A DNA stretch of 64,000 nucleotides from Neisseriaceae bacterium HSC-16F19 (lineage in GTDB: Bacteria; Pseudomonadota; Gammaproteobacteria; Burkholderiales; Neisseriaceae). Positions 33,459 through 41,292 of this stretch are shown here, piece by piece (the stretch's first letter is position 1; each line of letters starts with the position of its first letter). The notes beneath the pieces are model-generated. The model was not told where the DNA came from. It worked only from the letters and a program-made list of their open reading frames with translations, and ran no database searches. The position numbers were made by a program, and so were the translations under genes. The stretch spans positions 1-64,000 of the forward strand of contig NZ_JALJZY010000010.1 in NCBI RefSeq assembly GCF_024171525.1, given 5' to 3'.

Positions 33459-34097
33459 TCAGGCAGCAAAGCCCTGCTTTTTTAAAAACGCATACAGTTT
33501 TTCGGCAAACACGCGGTAGCCTTGGGCATTGGCGTGAATTTGGTCGGAGCGCAGGCTGCTGTCGCCGAGGATGTCGGCCCAGGCGTCTTGCAGCAGCGGC
33601 ACCTTCATTTCCTTGGCCAAATCGGCATACAGCGGGTGCTCGCTCAGGCTGCCAATCAGGGCGCCCAAGGTGACATAGGGCACGGCCACCAATACCGCCG
33701 GGATGCCCGCCGCCTGCACCTTGGCGAGAATTTCGCGGATATTCTGACGGGTTTCGTTTTCAGGCAGCTTGCGCAAAAAATCATTGCCGCCTATGCTCAC
33801 CACCACCAGCTTGGGCGACTGGCGCAGCAATTCAGGCAAGCGCGCCAGGGCTTGCGCCGAGGTGTCGCCGGAGACGCCGCCGTTGACCACATTCCAGCCG
33901 CTTAAGGCCGACAATACCGCCGGATAGGCGCTGGCGGCATCGGCGCCGTAGCCTTCAGTAAGCGAATCGCCCAGTGCCAATACGGTACTGCCGGCAGGAA
34001 TGCGTGCCGCCGTGCCGCGTTGGCCGCCACAGGCACTCAGGGCCAGCGCGGCGCCCAAGGCCAGAAATTGACGGCGGTTAAAAGCAGAAGAGTTCAT
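33459..34097 (-). CDS. SGNH-hydrolase lipoprotein (TesA-like esterase)
   Basis: Probable periplasmic or outer-membrane esterase/lysophospholipase. 212 residues. The N-terminus has twin Arg (NRRQFLALGAALALSACGG) followed by a lipobox (LSAC), so a Tat-like exported lipoprotein is likely. GDSLTEGYG holds the Ser nucleophile, GGND the oxyanion residues, and SDQIHANAQGY the Asp-His pair. Substrate cannot be deduced. It follows the MFS gene with a 30-base gap on the same strand. Confidence 0.87.
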   Translation of the reverse strand: MNSSAFNRRQFLALGAALALSACGGQRGTAARIPAGSTVLALGDSLTEGYGADAASAYPAVLSALSGWNVVNGGVSGDTSAQALARLPELLRQSPKLVVVSIGGNDFLRKLPENETRQNIREILAKVQAAGIPAVLVAVPYVTLGALIGSLSEHPLYADLAKEMKVPLLQDAWADILGDSSLRSDQIHANAQGYRVFAEKLYAFLKKQGFAA

Positions 34098-34127
34098 CAG
34101 TATTTCAATCTTATGGGCAGCCGGGTT

Positions 34128-35318
34128 TCAGGCAGCCGGTTTTTTCATCATCAAGACTGCGGCTATGGTCATGGCCAGGACTTGGGCGGCCACCAGCACC
34201 ACCACGGTGCGGTCCCAACCGCCGCGGGCATAGGCAATGCCGCACAGCCACGAGCCGGTAAAACCGCCGGCGTAATAGGCCATGTAATACAGCCCGGAGG
34301 CGAGCGAGCGGCCTTCGCTGACATGCTGGGCAATATAGTTGATGGTGGCCGATTGGGTGATAAACACCCCGGTGGACATCAGCGCCAGTGCCAAAATCAC
34401 CAGCCACAAAGGCGGGCTCAGGCTCAACAGCACACCAAACACCGACAAAGCTACCGCCAGCGACACGGTACGGCTGGCGCCCAAGCGCATAATCAGCTGC
34501 CCGGCCAAGGGGGTAATCACCATGCCGATAAGGTAGACGGCAAAAATATCCGCCAATTGGGCACTGCTCAAACGGTAAGGTGCTTCGGCCAGATACAGGT
34601 TGATATAGGTAAAACAACCCACCAGCGAAAACAGCACGCAAAAGCCCAAGGCGCAGGCGGAGAGCACATGGCGGTTGTGCACATGCTGCCACAGGGTTTT
34701 GAGGGCCTGGGCCACCTGCGGCCGCGCCACAAAACGGCGCGATGGCGGCAGATAACGCCAGACCGCCACCCCGCCTGCCAGGCTCAATACCGCCATCACC
34801 AGCATGCCGTTGCGCCAGCCCAGCCATTCGTCCAGATAGCCCAACAGGAAACGACCGAGAAAGCCGCCCAAAATAGTGCCGGACACATAAAACGACATCA
34901 GCCGCACGCGCCGGGCGCCGTCAAATTCTTCGCCGATATAGGCAATCAGTACCACGGTAATGCCCGGCACCGCCAAACCCTGCAAAAAGCGCAGCCACCA
35001 CACCTGCCGGATATCGTCGGCCCCATACAGCAGCAAGGTCGGCAGTGATAAAAACAGCACCGAAGCCACAATCAGCCATTTGCGCCCCAAGGCATCGGAC
35101 ACCATGCCGGTAAACGGCGACACCAAGGCCACCGCCAATACCGTGGCCCCCACCGTGGTACCCGCGCTGACGGCGCTGACACCGAAGTCGCGCATCAGCA
35201 CCGGCAGCACCGACTGGATGGAATACACCTGCAAGAAGGCCAGCGCACCGGTGAGTGCCGCCGCCAGCAGCAGGCTCACGGGTAGGGCGCGTTCGTTGTG
35301 ATCCGCAGCAGTATTCAT
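34128..35318 (-). CDS. MFS transporter (YnfM-like)
   Basis: A 396-residue major facilitator with 12 hydrophobic segments. GMVSDALGRKWLIV between segments 2 and 3 is the MFS motif A. The pattern matches YnfM-type arabinose-efflux-like permeases; the substrate is unknown. The start is placed at 35316-35318 because it overlaps the tag stop as TGATG and gives a normal N-terminus; the frame is open 12 codons further upstream inside tag. Translation is probably coupled to tag. Confidence 0.85.
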   Translation of the reverse strand: MNTAADHNERALPVSLLLAAALTGALAFLQVYSIQSVLPVLMRDFGVSAVSAGTTVGATVLAVALVSPFTGMVSDALGRKWLIVASVLFLSLPTLLLYGADDIRQVWWLRFLQGLAVPGITVVLIAYIGEEFDGARRVRLMSFYVSGTILGGFLGRFLLGYLDEWLGWRNGMLVMAVLSLAGGVAVWRYLPPSRRFVARPQVAQALKTLWQHVHNRHVLSACALGFCVLFSLVGCFTYINLYLAEAPYRLSSAQLADIFAVYLIGMVITPLAGQLIMRLGASRTVSLAVALSVFGVLLSLSPPLWLVILALALMSTGVFITQSATINYIAQHVSEGRSLASGLYYMAYYAGGFTGSWLCGIAYARGGWDRTVVVLVAAQVLAMTIAAVLMMKKPAA

Positions 35319-35869
35319 CAGACTGTCCGACACCACGGCGGCATGGCGGCGCACACGTCGTCATACACCGCACAACCGGGCTGGTGGGCGCCGGGCAAAT
35401 AGCCGCAGCTCATTAAAAATTCGTTCACAATCTCGCCGCCGACAAACTTGAATTCGCGTTTGAAGAGCTTGACCCAGGCGGCCAAATCCTGCGGATGGTG
35501 GGCGTCGAGCCAGTTTTTAAACGAGCCGTGGCTCTGTTGCAGACGCAGAATCTGTTGCGCATTGTGGATGGCGGCGTTGATTTTGAGGCGGTTGCGCACA
35601 ATGCCGGCATCGGCAAGCAGGCGGGCGCGGTCGCCATCGTCAAACGCAGCCACGGCGGCAATGTCAAAACCGGCATAGGCTGCCTGAAAAGACGCCTGTT
35701 TTTTTAAAATCAAGGTCCAGCTCAAACCGGCCTGATTGATTTCCAGCACCAGGCGTTCAAACAACACCGCATCGTCCGCGACCGGAAAACCGTAAACCCG
35801 GTCGTGGTAGTGGCGGTTGGGGTTGTCACTGTCCGGCGGCAGGTCGCGGACAAAATCGCAGTAGCTCAT
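35318..35869 (-). CDS. tag: DNA-3-methyladenine glycosylase I
   Basis: Removes 3-methyladenine from DNA. 183 residues from ATG 35867-35869. HYHDRVYGFPVADDAVLFERLVLEINQAGLSW contains the base-recognition Glu of the Tag family, and KFVGGEIVNEFLMSCGYLPGAH is the conserved C-terminal block. The typical zinc ligands are partly visible: His in HYHD, and the Cys residues near both ends (SYCDF; GCAVYDD). An intragenic DUS encodes part of FQAAYAGF. It is coupled to the MFS gene downstream. Confidence 0.92.
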   Translation of the reverse strand: MSYCDFVRDLPPDSDNPNRHYHDRVYGFPVADDAVLFERLVLEINQAGLSWTLILKKQASFQAAYAGFDIAAVAAFDDGDRARLLADAGIVRNRLKINAAIHNAQQILRLQQSHGSFKNWLDAHHPQDLAAWVKLFKREFKFVGGEIVNEFLMSCGYLPGAHQPGCAVYDDVCAAMPPWCRTV

Positions 35870-35904
35870 GGCAGTCGGGCGGAAATCTTGGCGCAATGGG
35901 TTTT

Positions 35905-35978
35905 GCAGGTCGGATACTTGTATCCGACATGGGGCTGCAAACGGATGAAATAATGTCGGATTCAAGAATCCGACCTAC
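35905..35978. repeat. palindromic repeat family 2 copy
   Basis: GCAGGTCGGATACTTGTATC then GATTCAAGAATCCGACCTAC, with a spacer different from that at 15261-15359. It lies 36 bases upstream of the tag start, where a promoter would be expected. Confidence 0.78.
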
Positions 35979-35986
35979 GCAGCTGC

Positions 35987-36094
35987 CGTCATTCCCGCGA
36001 ACGCGGGAATCCATTGAAAAACTTAAGAAATCACCCATTAAAACCGTGGTCTCTTAAATTCTATGGATAGATTCCCGCGTTCGCGGGAATGACG
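35987..36094. repeat. paired dRS3-like palindromes
   Basis: ATTCCCGCGAACGCGGGAAT near 35991 and ATTCCCGCGTTCGCGGGAAT near 36071 flank an AT-rich spacer. The same type of pair forms the interior of element A at 6406-6604 and 30140-30336, but here the GAGACCTTTGCAAAA termini are missing. dRS3 repeats are known from NIME arrays in meningococci. The remaining part of the 371-base gap holds a DUS 17-mer at 36179-36195 and no gene. Confidence 0.72.
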
Positions 36095-36240
36095 ACGACT
36101 TGTGCAGATACCTATGGTGCTTGCCCCACCCTACGATGAGACTATACAAACCGGGCTACGAAACCCATTGCGCCAAGATTTCAGGCTGCCTGAAAGTCGC
36201 AGTACTACAGCACCACAACTTTTCAGGCAGCCGGAAAACA

Positions 36241-36624
36241 TTAACCGATTTCGGCGGCGTATTGTTCGGCGCTCATCAAACCGTCCAAATCGGCGGCATT
36301 GGCCGGTTTGATGCGGAAGAACCAGCCTTCGCCGTAGGGGTCGCTGTTGGCGGTTTCCGGGGCATCGGGCAGGGCTTCGTTGACGGCCACGATTTCACCG
36401 GCAATCGGCGCATAAACATCGGAAGCGGCTTTTACCGACTCCACCACACCGGCCTGCTCGTCGGCAGCCAGATTGGCGCCCACTTCGGGCAGCTCGACAA
36501 ATACGATGTCGCCCAACAGTTCTTGGGCATGTTCGGTAATGCCGACGGTCACGCTGCCGTCGGCTTCCAGACGCAGCCACTCGTGGCTGGATACATATTT
36601 CAGTTCGGCGGGGATGTTGCTCAT
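36241..36624 (-). CDS. gcvH: glycine cleavage system H protein
   Basis: Lipoyl carrier between GcvP, GcvT and the lipoamide dehydrogenase. 127 residues. SHEWLRLEADGSVTVGITEHAQELLGDIVFVELPEVG is the conserved core and Lys65 (VESVKAASDVYAP) is the lipoylation site. The ATG at 36622-36624 has GGAG 8 bases upstream; a longer open frame upstream overlaps aldA and was rejected. It lies 55 bases after aldA on the same strand. Confidence 0.96.
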   Translation of the reverse strand: MSNIPAELKYVSSHEWLRLEADGSVTVGITEHAQELLGDIVFVELPEVGANLAADEQAGVVESVKAASDVYAPIAGEIVAVNEALPDAPETANSDPYGEGWFFRIKPANAADLDGLMSAEQYAAEIG

Positions 36625-36679
36625 CAGGTGGTCTCCATTAGTGGGATGTGAAAGCAGGCTGCCTAAGGCTGCCTGAAGT

Positions 36680-38122
36680 TTAAATATCGGTTTCCAAATA
36701 AACCATCTGCGTTTGCAGATATTCTTCCAAACCATGCTTGCCGTCGGCGCCGCCGATACCGGATTTTTTCCAGCCGGCGTGGAAGCCCTGCATGGCTTCA
36801 AAGTTTTCGCGGTTGATGTAGGTTTCGCCAAATTGCAGGCGGCGGCTGACATAAAACGCTTCGTTCAGATTGGTGGTGTACACCGAGCTGGTGAGGCCGA
36901 ATTCGCAATCGTTGGCCAAGGCCAGTGCTTCGTCCAAGGTGTCGAACACGGCAATCGGCAACACCGGACCGAAGGTTTCCTCTTTCATAATGTCCATGCC
37001 GTTGTGCACATCGGTGAGTACGGTGGGCTCGAAGAAATAGCCTTTGCCCTCGGCACGTTTGCCGCCGCACACCAAGGTGGCGCCTTGTGCGACCGCCCGT
37101 TGTACTTTTTCGGCCACGGCATTGACCGCACGTTCTTCAATCAGCGGGCCCATTTCCAGCGCGCCTTCGGCGGCTTCGGCAGGATTGCCGTAGCGCACGC
37201 CTTTCATGGCCTCGGTCATCTTGGCGGTGAATTCGTCTTTGAGGCTGCGGTGTACATACACACGCTCGGCGCAGTTACAGATTTGGCCGGTATTGCCCAC
37301 GCGCGAGGCGAGGATGGATTTCACCGCCAAATCGACATCGGCGTCTTTCAACACCAGCGCCGGCGCCTTGCCGCCCAGCTCCAGCGACACTTTGGTGATG
37401 TTTTTGGATGCGGCTTCCATGACCTGGCTGCCCGCTTCCACCGAACCGGTGAGGCTGACCATGGCCACTTGCGGATGTGCGGCCAGGGCATTGCCGATTT
37501 CGGCACCGGGGCCGTTGACCACATTGAACACCCCGGCGGGCAGGCCGACGCTGTGGACGATTTCGGCAAAAATATGGCAGTTAACCGGCGTGATGCTGCT
37601 GGGCTTGATCACAATGGTATTACCGGTCACCAAGGCCGGGCCCATTTTGCGGGCAATCAAAAAGAAGGGGAAGTTCCACGGCAAAATACCGGCAATCACC
37701 CCCAGCGGGCGCTTGAACAAAAAGATGTTTTCGCGCGGACGGTCGCTCTGGATGATTTCACCCTCGTAGCGGCGCGCCCATTCGGCTTGGTAATCCAGAT
37801 AATCGGCGGTAAACATCACCTCGATGCGCGCCAAATCTTTGGTTTTGCCGCCCTCGGCCACAATGGTGTCGGTAAGTTCGTCGGCGCGTTCGCGGATACC
37901 TGCGGCGATTTTGCGCAGATAAGCGCCGCGCTCCACTGCGGGCACACGCTCCCATGCGCTCTGGGCTTCGTAAGCGGCGGCCACGGCGCGGTCGACATCG
38001 CCGCGGCTGCCCTTGGGCTCGCGCGCAATCGCCTCTTCCGTGGCCGGATTCAGCACCTCGCGATATTCGCCCGCAAAGGCGGTTTCGAAGGCACCGTTGA
38101 TATACATGGCTAAGGTTTTCAT
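36680..38122 (-). CDS. aldA: aldehyde dehydrogenase, AldA (lactaldehyde/glycolaldehyde) type
   Basis: NAD-dependent oxidation of lactaldehyde or glycolaldehyde to the acid. 480 residues. Catalytic Cys282 (GNTGQICNCAERVYV) and general-base Glu248 (VSLELGGKAP) are present. INRENFEAMQGFHAGWKKSG and GGADGKHGLEEYLQTQMVYLE at the C-terminus are close to E. coli AldA. AAGGAG precedes the ATG. It lies upstream of gcvH on the same strand; glycolaldehyde oxidation could feed glycolate/glyoxylate toward glycine, but this link is inference. Confidence 0.9.
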   Translation of the reverse strand: MKTLAMYINGAFETAFAGEYREVLNPATEEAIAREPKGSRGDVDRAVAAAYEAQSAWERVPAVERGAYLRKIAAGIRERADELTDTIVAEGGKTKDLARIEVMFTADYLDYQAEWARRYEGEIIQSDRPRENIFLFKRPLGVIAGILPWNFPFFLIARKMGPALVTGNTIVIKPSSITPVNCHIFAEIVHSVGLPAGVFNVVNGPGAEIGNALAAHPQVAMVSLTGSVEAGSQVMEAASKNITKVSLELGGKAPALVLKDADVDLAVKSILASRVGNTGQICNCAERVYVHRSLKDEFTAKMTEAMKGVRYGNPAEAAEGALEMGPLIEERAVNAVAEKVQRAVAQGATLVCGGKRAEGKGYFFEPTVLTDVHNGMDIMKEETFGPVLPIAVFDTLDEALALANDCEFGLTSSVYTTNLNEAFYVSRRLQFGETYINRENFEAMQGFHAGWKKSGIGGADGKHGLEEYLQTQMVYLETDI

Positions 38123-38212
38123 CGCTCTGTCTCCTTGTAGGGGTAAGATTTATTGTTGTATTGTTTGGGTTTTCAGGCTGCCTGAAAACTGTTTATTTAT
38201 CGCTATCCAGCC

Positions 38213-38282
38213 GTAGGTTGGGTCGCGAAACCCAACATTTGTCACAATTTTCAGAAACGTTGGGTCTGGCGACCCAACCTAC
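38213..38282. repeat. palindromic repeat family 3 copy, supplies a stop codon
   Basis: GTAGGTTGGGTCGCGAAACC on the left and GGTCTGGCGACCCAACCTAC on the right. The right end overlaps the stop of the DMP19-like gene at 38279-38281. Confidence 0.8.
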
Positions 38283-38725
38283 GCGTCTACTTGGCAATAA
38301 TAGCGGTAAGCCAGCAGACACAGGTTGTCGGGATTGTCCCAGTATTGCTCGTCCAGCGCGCTTAAGGCATCAAGCTGTGCTGCGGACAAATATTGCGGCA
38401 TATCCCACAATTCGGTAATGCGCTCATCGTCTTTCATATCGGCCATGATGCTTGCAAACCGCTCAAACAAAGCCAAGCTGTGTTGTGCGCCGATTTTCTG
38501 CAAAGCATTGCGGGCAGTAGCAAAAGTCGTTTCGCCCCAATTGCAGAAAAACTGGATAAAGCCGCCATTGTATATGTCGGCCTCTGCACGCCACAGGGCA
38601 ACGATATCCTGCTCTTCGCTGCTCAAGCTGTCCCAATCACCGTCCAGTTGTGCAAACAGTTTTTCAACGCTTGCCCACATCAAGTCTTCAAAATAAGCGG
38701 CCTTTTCATCATCACTCATGGGCAT
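38279..38725 (-). CDS. DMP19 / DUF4375-like protein
   Basis: A 148-residue acidic protein. DIYNGGFIQFFCNWG near residue 50 is the hallmark NGGFxQFFxN of DMP19-type proteins, one member of which (from Neisseria) is a dsDNA mimic. It is rich in Asp and Glu, consistent with that idea. GGAG lies 7 bases before the ATG at 38723-38725, preferred over the ATG two codons later. The stop codon is provided by palindromic repeat family 3. It lies between gcvT and aldA. Confidence 0.72.
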   Translation of the reverse strand: MPMSDDEKAAYFEDLMWASVEKLFAQLDGDWDSLSSEEQDIVALWRAEADIYNGGFIQFFCNWGETTFATARNALQKIGAQHSLALFERFASIMADMKDDERITELWDMPQYLSAAQLDALSALDEQYWDNPDNLCLLAYRYYCQVDA

Positions 38726-38774
38726 GATGGTTCTCCAGACATAGGTTTCAGGCTGCCTGAAATTCAAATAGGGC

Positions 38775-38895
38775 GGCTGCCCGGGACGAAAGGAGAAAAG
38801 ACCCGGGCAGCCTTCCGCGCTTGTTCAGGGCGCAAGCGCGGAGAAAGGGGTGGCTGCCCGACAAGGGAGAGAGTGAGAGAGAAACCCGGGCAGCC
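38775..38895. other. three consecutive hairpins between gcvT and the DMP19-like gene
   Basis: Hairpin 1 (38775-38812): GGCTGCCCGGG / CCCGGGCAGCC. Hairpin 2 (38814-38842): TCCGCGCTTG / CAAGCGCGGA. Hairpin 3 (38852-38895): GGCTGCCCG / CGGGCAGCC. Hairpins 1 and 3 share the same arm sequence and have purine-rich loops (AAAGGAGAAAAGA; GGGAGAGAGTGAGAGAG). It lies just after gcvT and may be a multi-part terminator, a small RNA or a repeat unit. Confidence 0.5.
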
Positions 38896-38935
38896 GTCCG
38901 CAGCCGTGACAACACAACTGCGGAAAAACGATTTG

Positions 38936-40036
38936 TTAGTCAAATTGTTTCTGACCATTGCGCACAAACGGCAGCTTGAGCACGCGTACATCGGTGAGCG
39001 TACCGCGGATGTCCACTTGTGCGGTGTCGCCGGTGTCTTTGGGTACGCGGGCGATGGCGATGGACTGTTTCAGGCTGGGCGAGAAGGTGCCGCTGGTAAT
39101 CACGCCGGTGCCGATGCCCGGAATCACCACTTCCATGCCTTCGCGCAATACGCCGCGGCTCTCCAGCAGCAGGCCGACCTGCTTCACTGCCACACCGGCG
39201 GCTTTTTGCTGCTCCAGGGCGCTGCGGCCGATAAACGGGCGGTTTTCGTCTTTAAAATCCACGGTCCAAGCCATACCGGCTTCCAGCGGGCTGATGGTAT
39301 CGTCCATATCGTGGCCGTAGAGGTTCATGCCCGCCTCCATGCGCAGGGTATCGCGTGCGCCCAAGCCGCAGGGGGTCACGCCGGCTGCCTGCAAGGCTTG
39401 GAAAAAGGCTTCGGCTTCGCTGCCGGGCAAAATCACTTCCACGCCTTCTTCGCCGGTATAGCCGGTGCGCGCCACAAACCAGTCGCCGCCCATATCGGCG
39501 CCTTGGAAAGGTTTGAGGGCATTGACGGTATCGGTCCAATCGGGTTTGACGGTCAAGAGCTTGGCCACGGCTTTGGGGCCTTGTACGGCCAGCATGGCCA
39601 AATCGTAACGCGGGGTGAGGCTGACGCCGAATTCGGCACCGATTTTTTCAAATTGCGCCAAGTCTTTGTCGCGGGTGGCGGCATTGGAAACGATGCGGTA
39701 TTCGGTTTCGGCTTCGTTGGTGCGGTAAACGATCAGGTCATCCATCACGCCGCCTGCGTCGTTGAGCATGGGTGAATACAGCGCCTTGCCGACAAAGCCG
39801 AGTTTGGCCACGTCGTTGGCGAGCAGTTTTTGCAGCCAGGCTTTGGCCTGTTCGCCCGCAATATCGGTGACCAGCATATGGGAGACATCGAACATGCCGG
39901 CGTCGGTGCGCACGGCTTCGTGTTCTTTGATTTGCGAACCGTAGTGGATGGGCAGATTCCAGCCGGCAAAATCAACCAGCTTGCCGCCGGCGGCGGTGTG
40001 GGCGGAAAAGAAAGGCGTGTGTTTGAGTTGGGACAT
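38936..40036 (-). CDS. gcvT: glycine cleavage system aminomethyltransferase
   Basis: T protein: transfers the methylene group from aminomethyl-lipoyl-GcvH to tetrahydrofolate. 366 residues. MFDVSHMLVTDIAGEQA near residue 50, the central GYTGEEGVEVILPG, and LGARDTLRMEAGMNLYGHDMD (folate-site Asp region) are standard. ATG 40034-40036 has GGAG 9 bases upstream. The gene is preceded by a tandem glycine riboswitch (40108-40327), so expression should rise with glycine. Confidence 0.97.
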   Translation of the reverse strand: MSQLKHTPFFSAHTAAGGKLVDFAGWNLPIHYGSQIKEHEAVRTDAGMFDVSHMLVTDIAGEQAKAWLQKLLANDVAKLGFVGKALYSPMLNDAGGVMDDLIVYRTNEAETEYRIVSNAATRDKDLAQFEKIGAEFGVSLTPRYDLAMLAVQGPKAVAKLLTVKPDWTDTVNALKPFQGADMGGDWFVARTGYTGEEGVEVILPGSEAEAFFQALQAAGVTPCGLGARDTLRMEAGMNLYGHDMDDTISPLEAGMAWTVDFKDENRPFIGRSALEQQKAAGVAVKQVGLLLESRGVLREGMEVVIPGIGTGVITSGTFSPSLKQSIAIARVPKDTGDTAQVDIRGTLTDVRVLKLPFVRNGQKQFD

Positions 40037-40107
40037 CGGGCAGTTTCTCCATGAGCAAATCGACACTGTGTTTTGACCGGCCACTGCCTGTTGCCAAAAC
40101 ACCTGCC

Positions 40108-40327
40108 CTATCTGTCCTTGAAACCTGAGATTTTCGGTGGCGGCCGTTTTCAGGCAGCCTGCCAACCTTCTCCCCTTCGGTGGGCGTTAGTCACGCCGCT
40201 CTCCAGATTGTGAAAACCCATTATTGACGGGCGGTTGCAGTCCTCGATACCTGAGCGATTTAAGGGTGTCTGCGCCTTCGGTGCGGCCGAAATAAAGCGG
40301 GGCGAACCCGGCGGCCGTCTCTCCTGC
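40108..40327 (-). promoter_or_regulatory. tandem glycine riboswitch upstream of gcvT
   Basis: Two glycine aptamers on the minus strand. Aptamer 1 (40237-40327) has GCAGGAGAG, CACCGAAGGCGCAG and CTCAGGTATCGAGGACTGC. Aptamer 2 (40108-40206) has CTGGAGAG, CACCGAAGGGG and TCTCAGG...GGACAGAT. The linker is short, as in known cooperative pairs. GTGTTTT/AAAACAC repeats between aptamer 2 and gcvT may form the expression platform. A simDUS (40149-40160) lies in the variable stem of aptamer 2. Confidence 0.93.
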
Positions 40328-40554
40328 AACAGGCGCGATTATCGCCGAGGCGGCGCGCGGCGGCAAGCACTAAGCGTGCGGCAGTGCAGCGCATCTTTTT
40401 TGCGACACGGCTGCGCCATAAAGCGCCAAAAATCAAATTAATTCTGGCATATAAAAGCAAAATATGTAAAAATAAATCCTGTTTCTGGCGGTGCTGCGCA
40501 TGCCAAACCGGCGCAGCGGCCGTGCCGTTTGTCCGCACTTTAACGAAAGCTGCC

Positions 40555-41037
40555 ATGTCGATTCATTTTCTGGATAAAACCGATTTGAAAATCCTGCAAG
40601 TTTTGCAGGAAAACGGACGCCTCACCAATGTGGAATTGTCGGAACGGGTAGCCTTGTCGCCCTCGCCGTGTTTGCGCCGTCTCAAGCAGTTGGAAGACGC
40701 GGGCATCATCCGCCGTTATGCGGCGCTGTTGGAGCCCATCAGCATCGGTTTGGGTTTGCAGGCCTTTATCCGCGTGACCGTGGACAAAACCAACCCCTCG
40801 CGCCAAGCCTTTACCGAAACCCTGCAAGTATGGCCGCAGGTTTTGAGCTGTTATGCGCTCACCGGCGAAACCGACTATATGCTGCACGCCTTTTTCACCG
40901 ATATGAACGATTTCTCGCATTTCGTGCTCGACACCCTGCTGGCACACCCCGGCGTGCAGGACGCCAAATCCAGCTTTGTGCTCAAGGAAATCAAAAACAC
41001 CACGGCTTTGCCCTTGGCACATCTGCAAGGCGAGTAA
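40555..41037 (+). CDS. Lrp/AsnC family transcriptional regulator
   Basis: A 160-residue regulator. The N-terminal helix-turn-helix (LTNVELSERVALSPSPCLRRLKQLEDAGIIRRY) and the C-terminal RAM ligand domain (LSCYALTGETDYMLHAFF) are complete. Amino acids are the usual effectors. It is divergent from gcvT, across the riboswitch, so control of gcv or of itself is plausible; E. coli Lrp activates gcv. The ATG at 40555 is chosen because residues upstream are not Lrp-like. The 518-base gap upstream is filled by the riboswitch and about 190 bases without recognisable features. Confidence 0.9.
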   Translation: MSIHFLDKTDLKILQVLQENGRLTNVELSERVALSPSPCLRRLKQLEDAGIIRRYAALLEPISIGLGLQAFIRVTVDKTNPSRQAFTETLQVWPQVLSCYALTGETDYMLHAFFTDMNDFSHFVLDTLLAHPGVQDAKSSFVLKEIKNTTALPLAHLQGE

Positions 41038-41048
41038 ACATCTCTCGA

Positions 41049-41075
41049 ATGTCGGGCGCTGCCCGGCATTTTCTT
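41049..41075 (+). terminator. intrinsic terminator after the Lrp-like gene
   Basis: Stem ATGTCGGGC / GCCCGGCAT (one G-T pair) with loop GCT, followed by TTTCTTTT. A DUS follows directly. Confidence 0.82.
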
Positions 41076-41149
41076 TTCAGGCAGCCTCTTTAAAGTGTCC
41101 ATTTAATAAAGGATGACTGCTTAGCGCAACGCCGTTGCGAAGCCAAAAC

Positions 41150-41224
41150 AGATTCTGCGACTTCGCTGCCGCTACGCGCAGAATGACGGGCTACTGTCAT
41201 CCTGCGCTTTAGTCGCAGGATCTG
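41150..41224. repeat. palindromic repeat family 6 (CAGATTCTGCGACT)
   Basis: CAGATTCTGCGACTTCGCTG and, inverted, TCATCCTGCGC...GTCGCAGGATCTG. It matches the hairpin at 1825-1897 in opposite orientation with a few changes. It lies in the gap before purN, with no other feature there. Confidence 0.65.
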
Positions 41225-41292
41225 GATCAAGATGATGCGTGTTATAACGCGAACCCATCATCCTTAATTAGGTTATTTTTGAACTGGTGCTC

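Noticed and set aside
35987..36094. CRISPR-like array of ATTCCCGCG repeats
   Set aside because: Only two inverted palindromes are present, with no regular direct repeats or unique spacers.
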